From assembly GCA_028023455.1 (NCBI GenBank), contig JAQFVV010000254.1, positions 1,118,001 to 1,182,000 on the forward strand: a stretch of DNA of 64,000 nt, in the 5' to 3' direction. Shown here one piece after another: positions 36,019 through 45,630 of this stretch; within the stretch, counting starts at the first letter, position 1; every line of letters begins with the position of its first letter. Below the pieces are notes generated by a model that was not told the DNA's origin, did not search any database, and saw only the letters and a list, made by a program, of their open reading frames with translations. Made by a program: the position numbers and the translations under genes. Source of the DNA: Epiperipatus broadwayi. Its lineage: Eukaryota > Onychophora > Udeonychophora > Euonychophora > Peripatidae.

Positions 36019-36435
36019 ACAGTAGCAAACTCTTCACACAACAGTACCATCGAGTGCAATCCATAGTAATCAATAGATGCTAGAATGTTTGTGCATAAAA
36101 TCCCTATCTATTACTTACTCATACAATATCTCCTAGACTAGTTTCTAGCTCGAGGGTTTTATCAGTGAGGAGTCTTAGATCTGAGAGCACTGCACTTAGA
36201 TCTTTGGATCTAATGCAACCCTTCAGCATCCACTTTTTACATTTTTAGTTAACTATAAAGCTACAAGTCATACCAAGCTCATTCACTTGTAACATCATAC
36301 AGATCGAAACTCAGTTCAGTATCTATAGATTTTGGTGTGTGTTTTTTAAATGTGAGTAATCTCCTATGGAGTGATTGCTAATTGTTTCATAGCTTGTGTA
36401 AGCATAGTAAATTGTGATTATGTGATGATTGAAGT
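36019..36435 (+). repeat. family A repeat with its long extension
   Basis: Starts AGCAAACTCTTCACACAAC, then the core GACTAGTTTCTAGCTCGAG and GGATCTAATGCAACCC, then the extension AGCTCATTCACTTGTAACAT and CTCAGTTCAGTATCTATAG shared with 12743-12950, ending near ATTATGTGATG. It has no inverted right arm. Confidence 0.75.
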
Positions 36436-37086
36436 TTCCTTTCTATAAGACATTCTTGAAACATAAATAAAGACACCTGCCAGAGATAAATAAAAAGTGC
36501 ACTTCATTTTGAAGAGCATTTTCACCTGGCCCAACCCACATTTACTTGTACATGTTTTCATCATTTATATTTCATTTTACTAATCATAATTATATAAATA
36601 TTAGTTTATTTTCATTAAAATATTTTCAAAATTAGTATTAAATTTATGTGGTATTGCATGAAAGTAATATAGTGAAAATTACCCAATGATCTACATGGCA
36701 TGGAGATTCAAGTGCTAATTCCATAAAAATGTAGACTTATTATTCATTAACTGAGATTTAAAATGTATACTTGGGTTAGGCATAATTTCTAGTTTAACAA
36801 AAGAGTAGCAACAAACTTTAAAATATTTAAATAATATGGTTTCTATTAAAGTTGTGAGTGCAGAAAATTTGGACATATAACTCAAACTATAGCAATTTTC
36901 TATCTATAAATAACCAACAAATAATGAAGACATGTGTACGAGATTGTAATCTGGATCAACTGATTGCTGGTTCAGCATAAAATTAACATCTTGGGGATAT
37001 TTTTGCTCCAAATATTTTTATTAATATGTTTCAGGAATGTGTGATGTAACAGAAGTCTGTATGTATGTATATATATATATATATAT
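36436..37086. other. AT-rich sequence with a small family G remnant
   Basis: Around 36950-37050, GATCAACTGATTGCTGGTTC, AGCATAAAAT and CATCTTGGGGATATTT resemble 55460-55530 and 50860-50890. Otherwise nothing. Confidence 0.45.
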
Positions 37087-37787
37087 ATTCTTTAAAATGA
37101 AATATATTCAATTTATAGACAACTAAATACTTAAAATATATAAATAATACATTTATTAATATCTAATTGATTTTCGTTCAAAAAATGAACCTTATCAAGA
37201 TATTATAACAATTGAAAAAATTCACAGGATTTACATATCATATACAGGTCAAACTTAACAATAAAGATGTTTTTAAATTTTCCAATTTTTATTTAATGAC
37301 CATTATCCACCTAACTTAACCGACCCTTGTACTAAATTCATACATTTCTTTTTATTTTCATGTATATACAATGTTTCATGTACTTTTCTTTCTTTATAAT
37401 TTTTACAATATTTGATGATTTCAATACTTTCTTCACAATTCATAAGTATTGAAGTCATCAAATATTGTAAAAATTATAAAGAAAGAAAAGTATATGAAAC
37501 ATTGTATATACATGAAAATAAAGAGAAATGTATGAATTTAGTACAAGGGTCGGTTAAGTTAGGTGGAAAATGGTCATTAAATAAAAATTGGAAAATTTAA
37601 AAACATCTTTATTGATAAGTTTGACCTGTATATGATATGTAAATCACGTGAATTTTTTCAATTGTTATCATATCTTGATAAGGTTCATTTTTTGAACGAA
37701 AATCGATTAGATATTAATAAATTTATTATTTATATATTTTAAGTATTTAGTTGTCTATAAATTGAATATATTTCATTTTAAAGAATA
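37087..37787. mobile_element. 343-bp palindrome of two Penelope-like 3' ends (PLE-2)
   Basis: Left arm 37087-37429 and right arm 37444-37787 are near-perfect reverse complements around a 14-base loop. Each arm, read outward from the loop, is the end of a GIY-YIG domain ORF followed by an AT-rich 3' end with a CTTGATAAG-hairpin-GAAA motif. Penelope-like elements are known to carry terminal repeats in inverted as well as direct orientation. Only the 3' end is present, so this is an inverted pair of truncated copies. Confidence 0.8.
37444..37600 (+). pseudogene. Penelope-like endonuclease, C-terminal fragment (PLE-2)
   Basis: The frame open from 37412 reads, within the arm, IEVIKYCKNYKERKVYE then LYIHENKEKCMNLV then GSVKLGGKW. 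This E...YI...N..G...L pattern resembles the end of the GIY-YIG endonuclease module of Penelope-like elements. The GIY-YIG catalytic core itself is missing. The mirror copy is on the minus strand at 37273-37429. Assignment rests on pattern and on the similar 3' motif in PLE-1. Confidence 0.6.
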
Positions 37788-37833
37788 GTGTATTTGAAAG
37801 CCAACATAATGGTTTTGTAATGCCATCATTGTG

Positions 37834-37835
<2 letters not shown>

Positions 37836-37869
<34 letters not shown>
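37836..37869. repeat. (AT)n microsatellite
   Basis: About 17 dinucleotide units directly left of the next foldback. Confidence 0.97.
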
Positions 37870-37870
<1 letters not shown>

Positions 37871-37872
<2 letters not shown>

Positions 37873-38069
37873 CACTAGATGGAGCTTACCAATAGCTCTA
37901 AACAAGCTTTGTTTTCATAAGTGCTGAAAGAGATAGAATTCAAAATCTCTCTCATTATCCCCACCTCCAGACCAGCTGAATAATGATAGAGATTTTGAAT
38001 TCTATCTCTTTCGGCACTTATGAAAACAAAGCTTGTTTAGAGCTATTAGTAAGCTCCATTTAGTGCTCA
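37871..38069. repeat. family C foldback, copy 2
   Basis: Long arms: ATGGAGCTTACCAATAGCTC, TAAACAAGCTTTGTTTTCAT and AAGAGATAGAATTCAAAATC at the left are mirrored at 37984-38060. The ends ATCACTAGATGG and CCATTTAGTGCTCAT are also inverted. The centre has CCTCCAGACCAGCTGA, matching the CCCAGACCAG block of copy 1. Confidence 0.88.
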
Positions 38070-38136
38070 TAAAATGCAAGTTTAAAAGCAAGTTATGAAA
38101 TTTATGACTTGTGTTAATTATTATATATATATGAAG

Positions 38137-38643
38137 TTAATTGGTAGAAATAACTTAATATTAAAAGAAAATACTTCTGTGTTTGAAAAGAAAGATTTTA
38201 ATAAATGTGTTATATCAGTTTTTACTTATAGATCTCAGACTTAGAGTCTTAATAGAAGAGCAATACAGAGACTTTCAGACTACTCAAAGAAGTATGGAGA
38301 GATGAACATTAGGAGTAATAAGAAAAGACTGAAAATGCAATATATGGGTAAGAGAACAAACAAATGTGACTGACATATTCAAAAGAATTAAGTGACTGAA
38401 ATGGAATTGGGCTGTACATATTTCTAGAAGAAATAACAATAGATGGACAATTGAACTGTTAAACAGGATTTCAAGAGATTGTACAAGTCCCAGAAAAATA
38501 CCATATGTGAGATGGATTGATGAAATAAGAAAATGTGTATGAATGATGTGGAGAAGAGAGGCTACAGATTGAAGAAGATGGATTGAACTTGGAGAGGCCG
38601 TCATCCTGCGTGGATTGATAATGGTTGACAATGATGATGATGA
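38137..38643 (+). mobile_element. RTE-type LINE 3' fragment (copy 3)
   Basis: Matches 18408-18915: AGAAATAACTTAATATTAAA, GTTTGAAAAGAAAG, AATACAGAGACTTTCAGAC, ATATGTGAGATGGATTGATG, then TTGATAATGGTTGACAATGA with a GATGATGAT tail. Frameshifts and stops throughout. 5'-truncated. Confidence 0.9.
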
Positions 38644-38904
38644 TATGAAACTAAATTATAACACATATTATATATGTTATACTCATTTGAAATGTCGAGT
38701 GAGTGTTTCAGAAATACATCATAGTGAGACAAATTGATTTGACTTATGTGTTGATGGATGGTAAAGTTAAGATGAAAGATGCATTGATAAAAATTTGAAT
38801 ATATATATATATATCAAATTTCATTTAATTTGAGTATGGACTTATTTTTTAAAAGAAAATCTATTAGCAAACATTGTAAAATAATCTATAAAGACTCCAA
38901 CCAG
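38644..38904. other. spacer, no gene seen
   Basis: Contains a short AT run at about 38799-38814. Confidence 0.5.
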
Positions 38905-39112
38905 AACTAAAACTCTCCATGCAATAATGCCACTCAGTGCAAACCAGATTAATCAATGAATGCAGGAAGAATTGTACATAAAATCCGTATCTAGTGCCTA
39001 TTCATCCAATAACCTTAAACTAGATAGGGATTTTATGCACAAACCTTTCTGCATCCATTGATTATTCTGGATTGCACTGAATGGTACTACTGTATGGAGA
39101 ATTTTGCTTCTA
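38905..39112. repeat. family A foldback, compact copy
   Basis: Left: CTCTCCATGCAATAATGCC, ACTCAGTGCAAACCAGATTA, ATCCGTATCTAGTGCCTATT. The right arm (39010-39110) is the reverse complement of the left, ending TACTGTATGGAGAATTTTG. The core between the arms is shortened to about 20 bases. Confidence 0.85.
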
Positions 39113-39691
39113 TGAAAAACAAAATGTGTAAGCCTAAAGAATGGGAATCACGTGATATGAGACTCCAACCAGGGGAGAAATCATTAGAGACTTTATTAAA
39201 TCCATTATTTCTGTCACTATATGTATAAAATAGACAGTTATTAACTATGTGATTCATGATTTAGCTATGAAAATCAAAGACTATTAAATTCCATCTCTGA
39301 AGTAAAATATGAGAATTAATATGAATAATTATGAGAGTCATCTGGTTTTAGTATTGAATTTGAAAACCAAACAATTAACTGTTCAGGGTTCAAAAAATGT
39401 AACTTTTTAAATCCACAACTTTTAGAGCTATTTAAGGAATTTATGGATGTGCATTCAGGGATTTTGATTTAATGCATATTTTAGGTGATGAATCATATCT
39501 GAACTTCTTTTTGTATTTTTGCAAGAAGCAATTTATTTTGCAATATTATTTTGAAGCATGAAAAGCCATAGCAAGAAAATAAACTAGAGTGTAGCAGTAA
39601 TATTTCTCACAGCAATATTTAAGTGCTTATTTAGAAGTTTAGTGCAAGTATTTTCCTGAATGTTTGTAGTGATAGTGTCTTAGATGTATTT
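39113..39691. other. AT-rich intergenic sequence, no gene seen
   Basis: Nothing recognised. Confidence 0.5.
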
Positions 39692-40606
39692 ATATACTGA
39701 ACTATTTCCATAATCTAATATGAGTATTGAATGTCTTTAGAAAAATTTAACTTTATTTAAATATTCTAAATACATTCAAATGTTAGTTATAGCACACAGG
39801 TCAGTATATGCTCAACATTTCAAGAGATATTATTCTCCCCTCTTCTTCAGGTGATGCTGGCCTGACCAGTGACAGTACTAGCATAGGAATCAAACCTGAA
39901 CCCTACGATTCTTGAGTATCAAATCGCTCAGTTGGTTGGAGCATTACATTAAAATTCAATACTCAAGACTAAGAGTTCAGGTTTAATTCCCATGCTACTA
40001 CTGTCACTGGTCAGGCCAGCAACACCCAAAAAAGAGGGGAGAATAATACTTCTTGAAATGTTGTGCATATACAAACCTGTGTGCTATTATTAACAGTTGA
40101 ATGTATTTTGAATATTTTAATGGTCTGCAAAAAAATTCAGATATTATTTAAATTTGCTAAGCTCATTTTTAAATAAAAAATAACTTTTGTGTAAGCTGTA
40201 TTATTATATGTAAAATAGAACAAGAACATTATATTGCTAATTAATTTGTTACAAAATAGTACTGCGACTTGCAAAACATCTACCTCAAAGGTATTTAATT
40301 AACCCCTACTCAGGCAGCGGCATAGAAAAAATAACAAAATAAAAATACCAAATTCTATGAGCTATTGACTAGGCATCAAATTTGACTATGGCATACTCTT
40401 GTGTTAAAATTAAAATTATTAAGATATAAATAAATATGTATATCATACTCAATGCTCATATTAATTCGTACCTTCAAAATTGTGTTAGTGGTCCGCAATA
40501 TTTAAAAGGTTGCTGACCGCTGATTTAAATAAAATTAATTTTTTTAAAAACATTCAATACTCATATTAGATGATGGAAATAGTCCAATATATAAATACAA
40601 TTAATA
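39692..40606. mobile_element. palindromic tRNA-SINE-type element, copy 2, with nested hAT-like MITE
   Basis: The left arm from about 39692 (GTATTTATATACTGAACTAT, CATAATCTAATATGAGTATT) is mirrored at 40555-40606. The arms meet near 39920-39940. The two heads carry CTCAGTTGGTTGGAGC and its degenerate opposite; the bodies carry CTAGTACTGTCACTGG and GAAGAAGAGGGGAGAATAAT. The right arm is interrupted by a 401-bp insertion at 40122-40522. It shows the full outer ends that are truncated in the copy at 29 kb. Confidence 0.8.
40122..40522. mobile_element. hAT-like MITE
   Basis: The right end AGGTTGCTGACCGCTG is the classic hAT terminus in reverse complement (CAGCGGTCAGCAACC). The left end GGTCTGCAAAAA is a degenerate counterpart that has lost the first bases. 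Flanking octamers ATTTTAAT (40114-40121) and ATTTAAAT (40523-40530) differ by one base, fitting the 8-bp target duplication of hAT elements. Removing it rejoins the SINE-like arm as seen in copy 1. No transposase. Confidence 0.7.
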
Positions 40607-40954
40607 CATTTTTCTTTAAACTGGTATACGTTATTAAATTGTAGTTTATTCTAGGGCTAGGAAACTGTATTTAGATTATTTGCATTCTAATATCAAGTAT
40701 TAGTAGTAATCAGCCTGCTTTTTAATGATATTGTTCCTGAAAAGTACTTTAGATATAATATTCAATACATATATGTCAATGAATACATCAAACTACTTCT
40801 TTTTAAAACTTGTTTTTATATTATTATAATAAAAATAACATACATCCCTTTCGATCATTTTATATAGTCTTTTTCAAAGAACACTAAAAAACAAAAATAC
40901 AAATACAGTATATAATAATTAATATCACATATTCCAAACAAATGCAAAAATATT

Positions 40955-41009
40955 AAAAAATACTAAAAATTCTCTTTACCTGAGCTAAAGAGAATTTTTA
41001 GTATTTTTT
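40955..41009. repeat. perfect 24-bp hairpin inside the PLE-1 tail
   Basis: Left arm 40955-40978 (AAAAAATACTAAAAATTCTC then TTTA), 7-base loop, right arm 40986-41009. The matching place in the plus copy (about 49885-49925) has only the AAAGAAAATTTTTAGCATTT side, so the hairpin arose in this copy by inverted duplication. Confidence 0.9.
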
Positions 41010-41181
41010 CTATTACAAACAATCTCAACTTAATCATTTTTTTTACATCTATATATTCATTCACAAAAATACCATAAAAACATTTAATTAACAAACCTAT
41101 TATTTTCTTTTTTCTTTTCTATTAACATCCTGTTTAAATTTAGGTTTAATTTCACTAATATAAATTCCTTCCTTTATCATT

Positions 41182-41475
41182 TTATGACTTTATACATTCT
41201 AAAGGTTTTATTTCAAAATTTTTTTGTTTAAATTTATTCATATGACTGTAAATAGCAGAATTTTTATCACTTAAATGCTGTTTTAATCTAATTTCCAATT
41301 TATTCTTTGTAGTCCCAATATATGTCATCTCTATATTTTTTTTAAAACAATTCAAACAATTTATTATGTAAACTGAATTGATAATCTTTAAATTATTACA
41401 TTCCCTATTATTAATTAAAAATTTAAACTTTTTTTTATAAACTGGATAAATGAAAACATATTTCTTATTAATCAT
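41182..41475 (-). pseudogene. Penelope-like GIY-YIG endonuclease domain (PLE-1, inverted copy)
   Basis: A 97-codon frame with the pattern of the PLE endonuclease: YIINCLNC (paired cysteines), TYIGTTKNKLEIRLKQH (the YIG core followed by Arg and His), then SAIYSHM. Seen in sequence: core residues Y-I-G, R and H are present. The first half of the usual GIY block is the VYII stretch. The frame ends early at a small deletion just after LECIKS; the next codons continue in another frame (KEGIYISE). The polymerase that should precede it is absent in this copy. This is the best-preserved endonuclease in the window. Known role: DNA cleavage for target-primed reverse transcription. Confidence 0.8.
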
Positions 41476-41550
41476 TTTAAATAATTTTTAAACTTCAACA
41501 AAAGAAAATTTTGTTATTAATTTAACTAATAGAATTTTTAGTGGTGAAGA

Positions 41551-42012
41551 GATGGATGTTTTAAAAAGGGGTTTAAATTATGTACCATTAAATAATTGTA
41601 ACATTAAAAGGCAAATTATGGAAATCAAGGCAAATATGCAAATAATTGAATATAAACATAATAATAATGTAACTGATAATATTAAAAATAAGGAGTTTTT
41701 ATTAAATGAAATGAGATTTGGAATTAAGAATTTGGAATTTGAATTAAAAAATAATAATAGTAGGAAAAAGGAAATAATTGTAAGTATAATGAACAGAATA
41801 TTATTGGAGGTATACATGATAAATATAGGGATTCATTATTTTTAAAGGGTGATAAAACATCAAGTATACTTATTTTAAATAATGAACATGATAAAAAAAT
41901 GGTAACTTTATTAAAGGAGGAGTGTTTTGAAAAAATTGATAAAGATGAGACCAAGTTAATAAAGAAAAAAAATTAATAAAATTTTAACAACATGAGTGAA
42001 AATGGATACTTT
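41551..42012 (+). pseudogene. PLE-1 polyprotein, N-terminal region
   Basis: Begins with a frame reading RIFSGEEMDVLKRGLNYVPL, the pattern with which many Penelope-like proteins open (E..VL..GLNF.P). After a stop and frameshift near 41845 it continues as LKGDKTSSILIL, KKMVTLLKEECF and KIDKDET, which matches the PLE pre-RT block (K.DK....V.....Y..K...LL.D..). Two TAA codons follow, then the TIR insertion at about 42013. A start ATG at 41552 gives 97 codons before the first stop. Confidence 0.75.
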
Positions 42013-43338
42013 GGTACTAGAGTTGCAACATGAAGCATGTTTAGACCTACTGCACCTATTCACATCAATCTGCTGATAACTTTGTAATCTTAAGATATGA
42101 CCAAAATAATATGTACACTGATCTTGTACATGACTTTTTTGGCAAAAAAATATGTACACAGATTTTGTATATGATATTTTGGCAAGATTCACAAAGTTAT
42201 TGGGGGGATTGATATGAATGTAAAACAGGAACAATAGGTCTAATACATCCTCTGTGTTGCAGGACTAAAAATAACTAAAAGTAAAAACATAATAAACCTA
42301 TTTATCATTTTCTTTTGAACAAGACATTCAAATATGTACAGCTTGGACACTAACAATTTTTAAGAATGGCATTTGAAATAAATAAAAAAGAAATATGATT
42401 TGCAATCTTAATGAAATGATGGCACTACACAAAAACATTGATAGTTTAAATATGCACTAAACAAACAATAAATGATTTGGGTTTTTAAATAACTAGACAT
42501 TCAAATATGTATGAGTTGGACAATAACAACTTTTTTAGAATGACATTTGAAAGCAAAAAAAAAAAATGTGATTTGCAATTTTAATGAAATGATGGCATTA
42601 CCCAAAAAAGTTGTTAGTTTAAATATGCACTAAACGAGCAGTAAATGATTTTGCTTTTTAAATAATATTTATAAAAAGATATTAACTATACTTAGGATTT
42701 TCACACTAACAACTTTTAAGAATGACATTCCCCTTTAAAAAAAGTATGATTTGCGATCTTAATGAAATGAGCCATTACACAAAAAAATTATTACTAAACA
42801 AATGGTAAATGATTTTGGTTTTTAAATAATATTTATAAAAACACATTAAGTATACTCATACAATATTTACTGTGTAATATATAACAGGAATTGTCACCTT
42901 GAAACAAAACATTTAATATTACCACAGAAAATGGAGATCTCTACTAAAAATTTCCTCTCCAAAAATCTAGCAAGTGATTGCAGAGTATGCTGGGATTTTC
43001 AACAGAATTGCTAATAAATGTATTTTGTTATATAAACAACTTAAACCAAAAAAATAAAATAAAACAAAACCACAAAAAAGTACATATTAATTATGAGATT
43101 TTTATTCTGGTGAAACCATTTTTTTATATCATTAATTATGGCAGAAAGAAATCTGGCCAATAAGTGAAAATGTCAAAGTATTACAAAAGAAAGATCGCAT
43201 TGATAAAGATAGAAACATGTTTCCACACATAAAATCGCAGAATTTATTTCCTTTCAAGTTGATGTTATCATGAAATTATACATTTATTGTGGGTGTGGAA
43301 AGGCTTCCCATCCCCCCTACATTTGCAACTCTAATACC
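42013..43338. mobile_element. 1.3-kb TIR element with internal tandem repeats
   Basis: Ends GGTACTAGAGTTGCAA (42013-42028) and TTGCAACTCTAATACC (43323-43338) are inverted with one mismatch in 16. The flanks allow a 2-4 bp target duplication at most (CTT/TAA context), so the superfamily is not assigned. Between them: an inverted pair TCACATCAATCTGCTGATAA / ATTGGGGGGATTGATATGA, and three diverged tandem units. No transposase frame is recognised; a non-autonomous DNA transposon is most likely. Confidence 0.65.
42305..42860. repeat. three diverged tandem units (about 160-210 bp each)
   Basis: Each unit repeats CATTCAAATATGTA (units 1-2), ACTAACAA(C)TTTT(T)AAGAATG, TGATTTGC(A/G)AT(C/T)TTAATGAAATG and AAATGATTTTGGTTTTTAAAT. 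Starts are near 42325, 42491 and 42697. Confidence 0.8.
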
Positions 43339-43538
43339 TAAGTACTAAAAAAGGCTATATGGAAAAATCAGATATGTTTAAATGAAAAAGAATGGATATA
43401 AAATGTGTAAAAATTTATGGATTGCCTAAAATTCATAAACCAGGAATTCCAATGAGGCTAATTATTAGAAGTTGTAATACTTATGAAAATATTTCAAAGT
43501 AGATTTATAGTAATATTTTAAAAATATATATAACATTT
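43339..43538 (+). pseudogene. PLE-1 reverse transcriptase, part 1
   Basis: One frame reads ACT AAA AAA GGC TAT ATG, then KIYGLPKIHKPGIPMRLIIR, then TYENISK. YGLPKIHK is the diagnostic RT1 block of Penelope-like reverse transcriptases. Stops at about 43387 and 43501. The piece ends at the ATAACATT target duplication (43530-43538). Confidence 0.85.
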
Positions 43539-44987
43539 AAAAATAAAAAGTCATAGATCAATTCATAGATCACATGACCCTATCTCTTAAGCTTGTAAGT
43601 TATAAACAGTGAGGATTGCCAATTCCTCTACAAGCTTTATGATAAATGCTTAGCCAGAGCCAGCACTTAAAATATCTCTGTCAGGAACCCCTCCCCAAAC
43701 CCCTGACCATGGTTTCGTGCTTTGGCACTACTCAGAGAGGTGTCAGGGTAGGTTCAGACACTAAATCTAAAAATACCAACCCAAAGCCAAGCACTTAGCT
43801 AAAAGTTATCTATTGAGTGGAAAATCTGAAATTTTCAGACATGTACATGTCTTCAAACCCAGCTATCCAACTCAAATAGCTACATGGGGCTGATAGATCT
43901 TCAGCCATGCCATATAGTAGTAGTCATAGCAATATAAAATTGCATAAGACTTTTTGGCAGAGACTATAAATAGTCAAAATAAAAAGTCATAGATCAATTC
44001 ATAGATCACATGACCCTATCTCTTAAGCTTGTAAGTTATAAACAGTGAGGATTGCCAATTCCTCTACAAGCTTTATGATAAATGCTTAGCCAGAACCAGC
44101 ACTTAAAATATCTCTGTCAGGAACCCCTCCCCAAACCCCTGACCATGGTTTCTGCTTTGCACTCCTCAGAGAGGTGTCAGGTAGGTTCAGACACTAAATC
44201 TAAAAATACCAACCCAAAGCCAAGCACTTAGCTAAAGTTATCTATTGAGTGGAAAATCTGAAATTTTCAGACATGTACATGTCTTCAAACCCAGCTATCC
44301 AACTCAAATAGCTACATGGGGCTGATAGATCTTCAGCCATGCCATATAGTAGTAGTCATAGCAATATAAAATTGCATAAGACTTTTTGGCAGAGACTATA
44401 AATAGTCAAAATAAAAGTCATAGATCAATTCATAGACCACATGACCCTATCTCTTAAGCTTGTAAGTTATAAACAGTGAGGATTGCCAATTCCTCTACAA
44501 GCTTTATGATAAATGCTTAGCCAGAGCCAGCACTTAAAATATCTCTGTCAGGAACCCCTCCCCAAACCCCTGACCATGTTTCGTGCTTTCACCCTCAGAG
44601 GTGTCAGGGTAGGTTCAGACACTAAATCTAAAAATACCAACCCAAACCAAGCACTTAGCTAAGTTATCTATTGAGTGAAAATCTGAATTTTCAGACATGT
44701 ACATGTCTTCAAATCCAGCTATCCAACTCAAATAGCTACATGGGGCTGATAGATCTTCAGCCATGCCATATAGTAGTAGTCATAGCAATATAAAATTGCA
44801 TAAGACTTTTTGGCAGAGACTATAAATAGTCAAAATAAAAAGTCATAGATCAATTCATAGATCACATGAACCTACCCTGACACCTCTCTGAGAGCCAAAC
44901 CGAAACCATGGTCAGGGTTTGGAGGGTCCTGACAAGATTTTTGGTCTGCACATTTATCATAAACTTGTAGAATTCACCTCCTGTTTA
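43539..44987. repeat. insertion of three ~430-bp tandem units plus an inverted partial unit
   Basis: TCATAGATCAATTCATAGA starts copies at 43551, 43987, 44418 and, partial, 44843 (periods 436, 431, 425). The last copy switches at about 44869 to the reverse complement of the unit's first part (CCTACCCTGACACC ... CTTGTAGAATTCACCTCC). ATAACATT flanks the block at 43530-43537 and 44988-44995, with PLE-1 reading on across it. Each unit holds the palindrome AGACATGTACATGTCT. No coding capacity. Confidence 0.85.
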
Positions 44988-45630
44988 ATAACATTATTTG
45001 AAAAAAATTGTATCAATAATTGTACACAGTTTATTAGTAAATTAAGGGATTTTTTAGATAATCAAGTTTTTAAAAATTTATTTTTTTGAAAATTAGATAT
45101 AGTTAATATGCATACCTATTAATAATATGATTTATATATAAAAGATAAAGAGTCAAATTAAAAATAGGTTTTTCTTTATATAAAATATTAGTGTTTTGTT
45201 GTAGTGATCCTATTTTTAAATATGAGATGATTTTTATAAACAAAAAGAGGGTTTAAGTATGGGTAATAGTCTAAGCGTTTTTTTGGTAGGAGTATATATT
45301 TATAATTTTGAAAAACAATATTTTGTTAGTAGTAAAAATAAACCAATTTTTTATGTTAGGTATATTGATGATTATTTTATGGTTTTTAATGGTAATAAAA
45401 GAAAGGAAGATACTTTTTTGAAATATATTAATAGTAAAGAGGAGAAAATTGAATTTGTTATGGAAATAGAAAATATTAATGTTATTGAATATATGGATGT
45501 TAAGATTATTAAAACAATTGGTAATAATAGTAATGTTATTATAGAAAGTTCTGTATAAAGAAAAAAACATTTTTTGGATTATTAAATACTTAGTTATCAG
45601 ATATTGATAATCATAGTAAAATAAATATAA
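44988..45630 (+). pseudogene. PLE-1 reverse transcriptase, part 2 (palm)
   Basis: From 44997 a frame reads LFEKNCINNC then FISKLRDFLDNQ, then decays through several stops. From 45259 it is open for 99 codons: SMGNSLSVFLVGVYIYNFE (PLE form of the GLxMGSPLSP block), YVRYIDDYFMVF with the catalytic DD in YIDD, INSKEEKIEFVMEIE, and IEYMDVKI (the LDV block). After the TAA at about 45556 a frameshifted YRKKTFFGLL continues the YRKPT block. The piece ends at the Merlin insertion. The catalytic aspartates are intact, but flanking stops rule out a product. Confidence 0.88.

Larger units (their letters stand above)
40769..41495 (-). mobile_element. PLE-1 3' end, inverted copy at the head of PLE-1
   Basis: Minus-strand homologue of 49501-50110: the end of the endonuclease ORF, then ATGGTATTTTTGTGAATG, the CTTTGAAAAAG-hairpin-GAAA block (40848-40879) and an end at CATTGACATATATG. 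It abuts, tail outward, the 5' end of the main PLE-1 body at about 41500. Such inverted partial copies at the 5' end are a known habit of Penelope-like elements. Confidence 0.85.

Noticed and set aside
38284-38631. Minus-strand ORF of 115 codons
   Set aside because: Antisense of the RTE 3' fragment. It resembles the shadow at 18550-18879 because the plus strands are homologous.
41578-41954. Hydrophobic minus ORFs of 79 and 76 codons that look like membrane proteins
   Set aside because: Antisense of the Lys/Asn/Glu-rich PLE-1 N-terminal region; the hydrophobicity comes from the complementary codons.
45271-45570. 99-codon minus ORF
   Set aside because: Antisense shadow of the PLE-1 reverse transcriptase palm.
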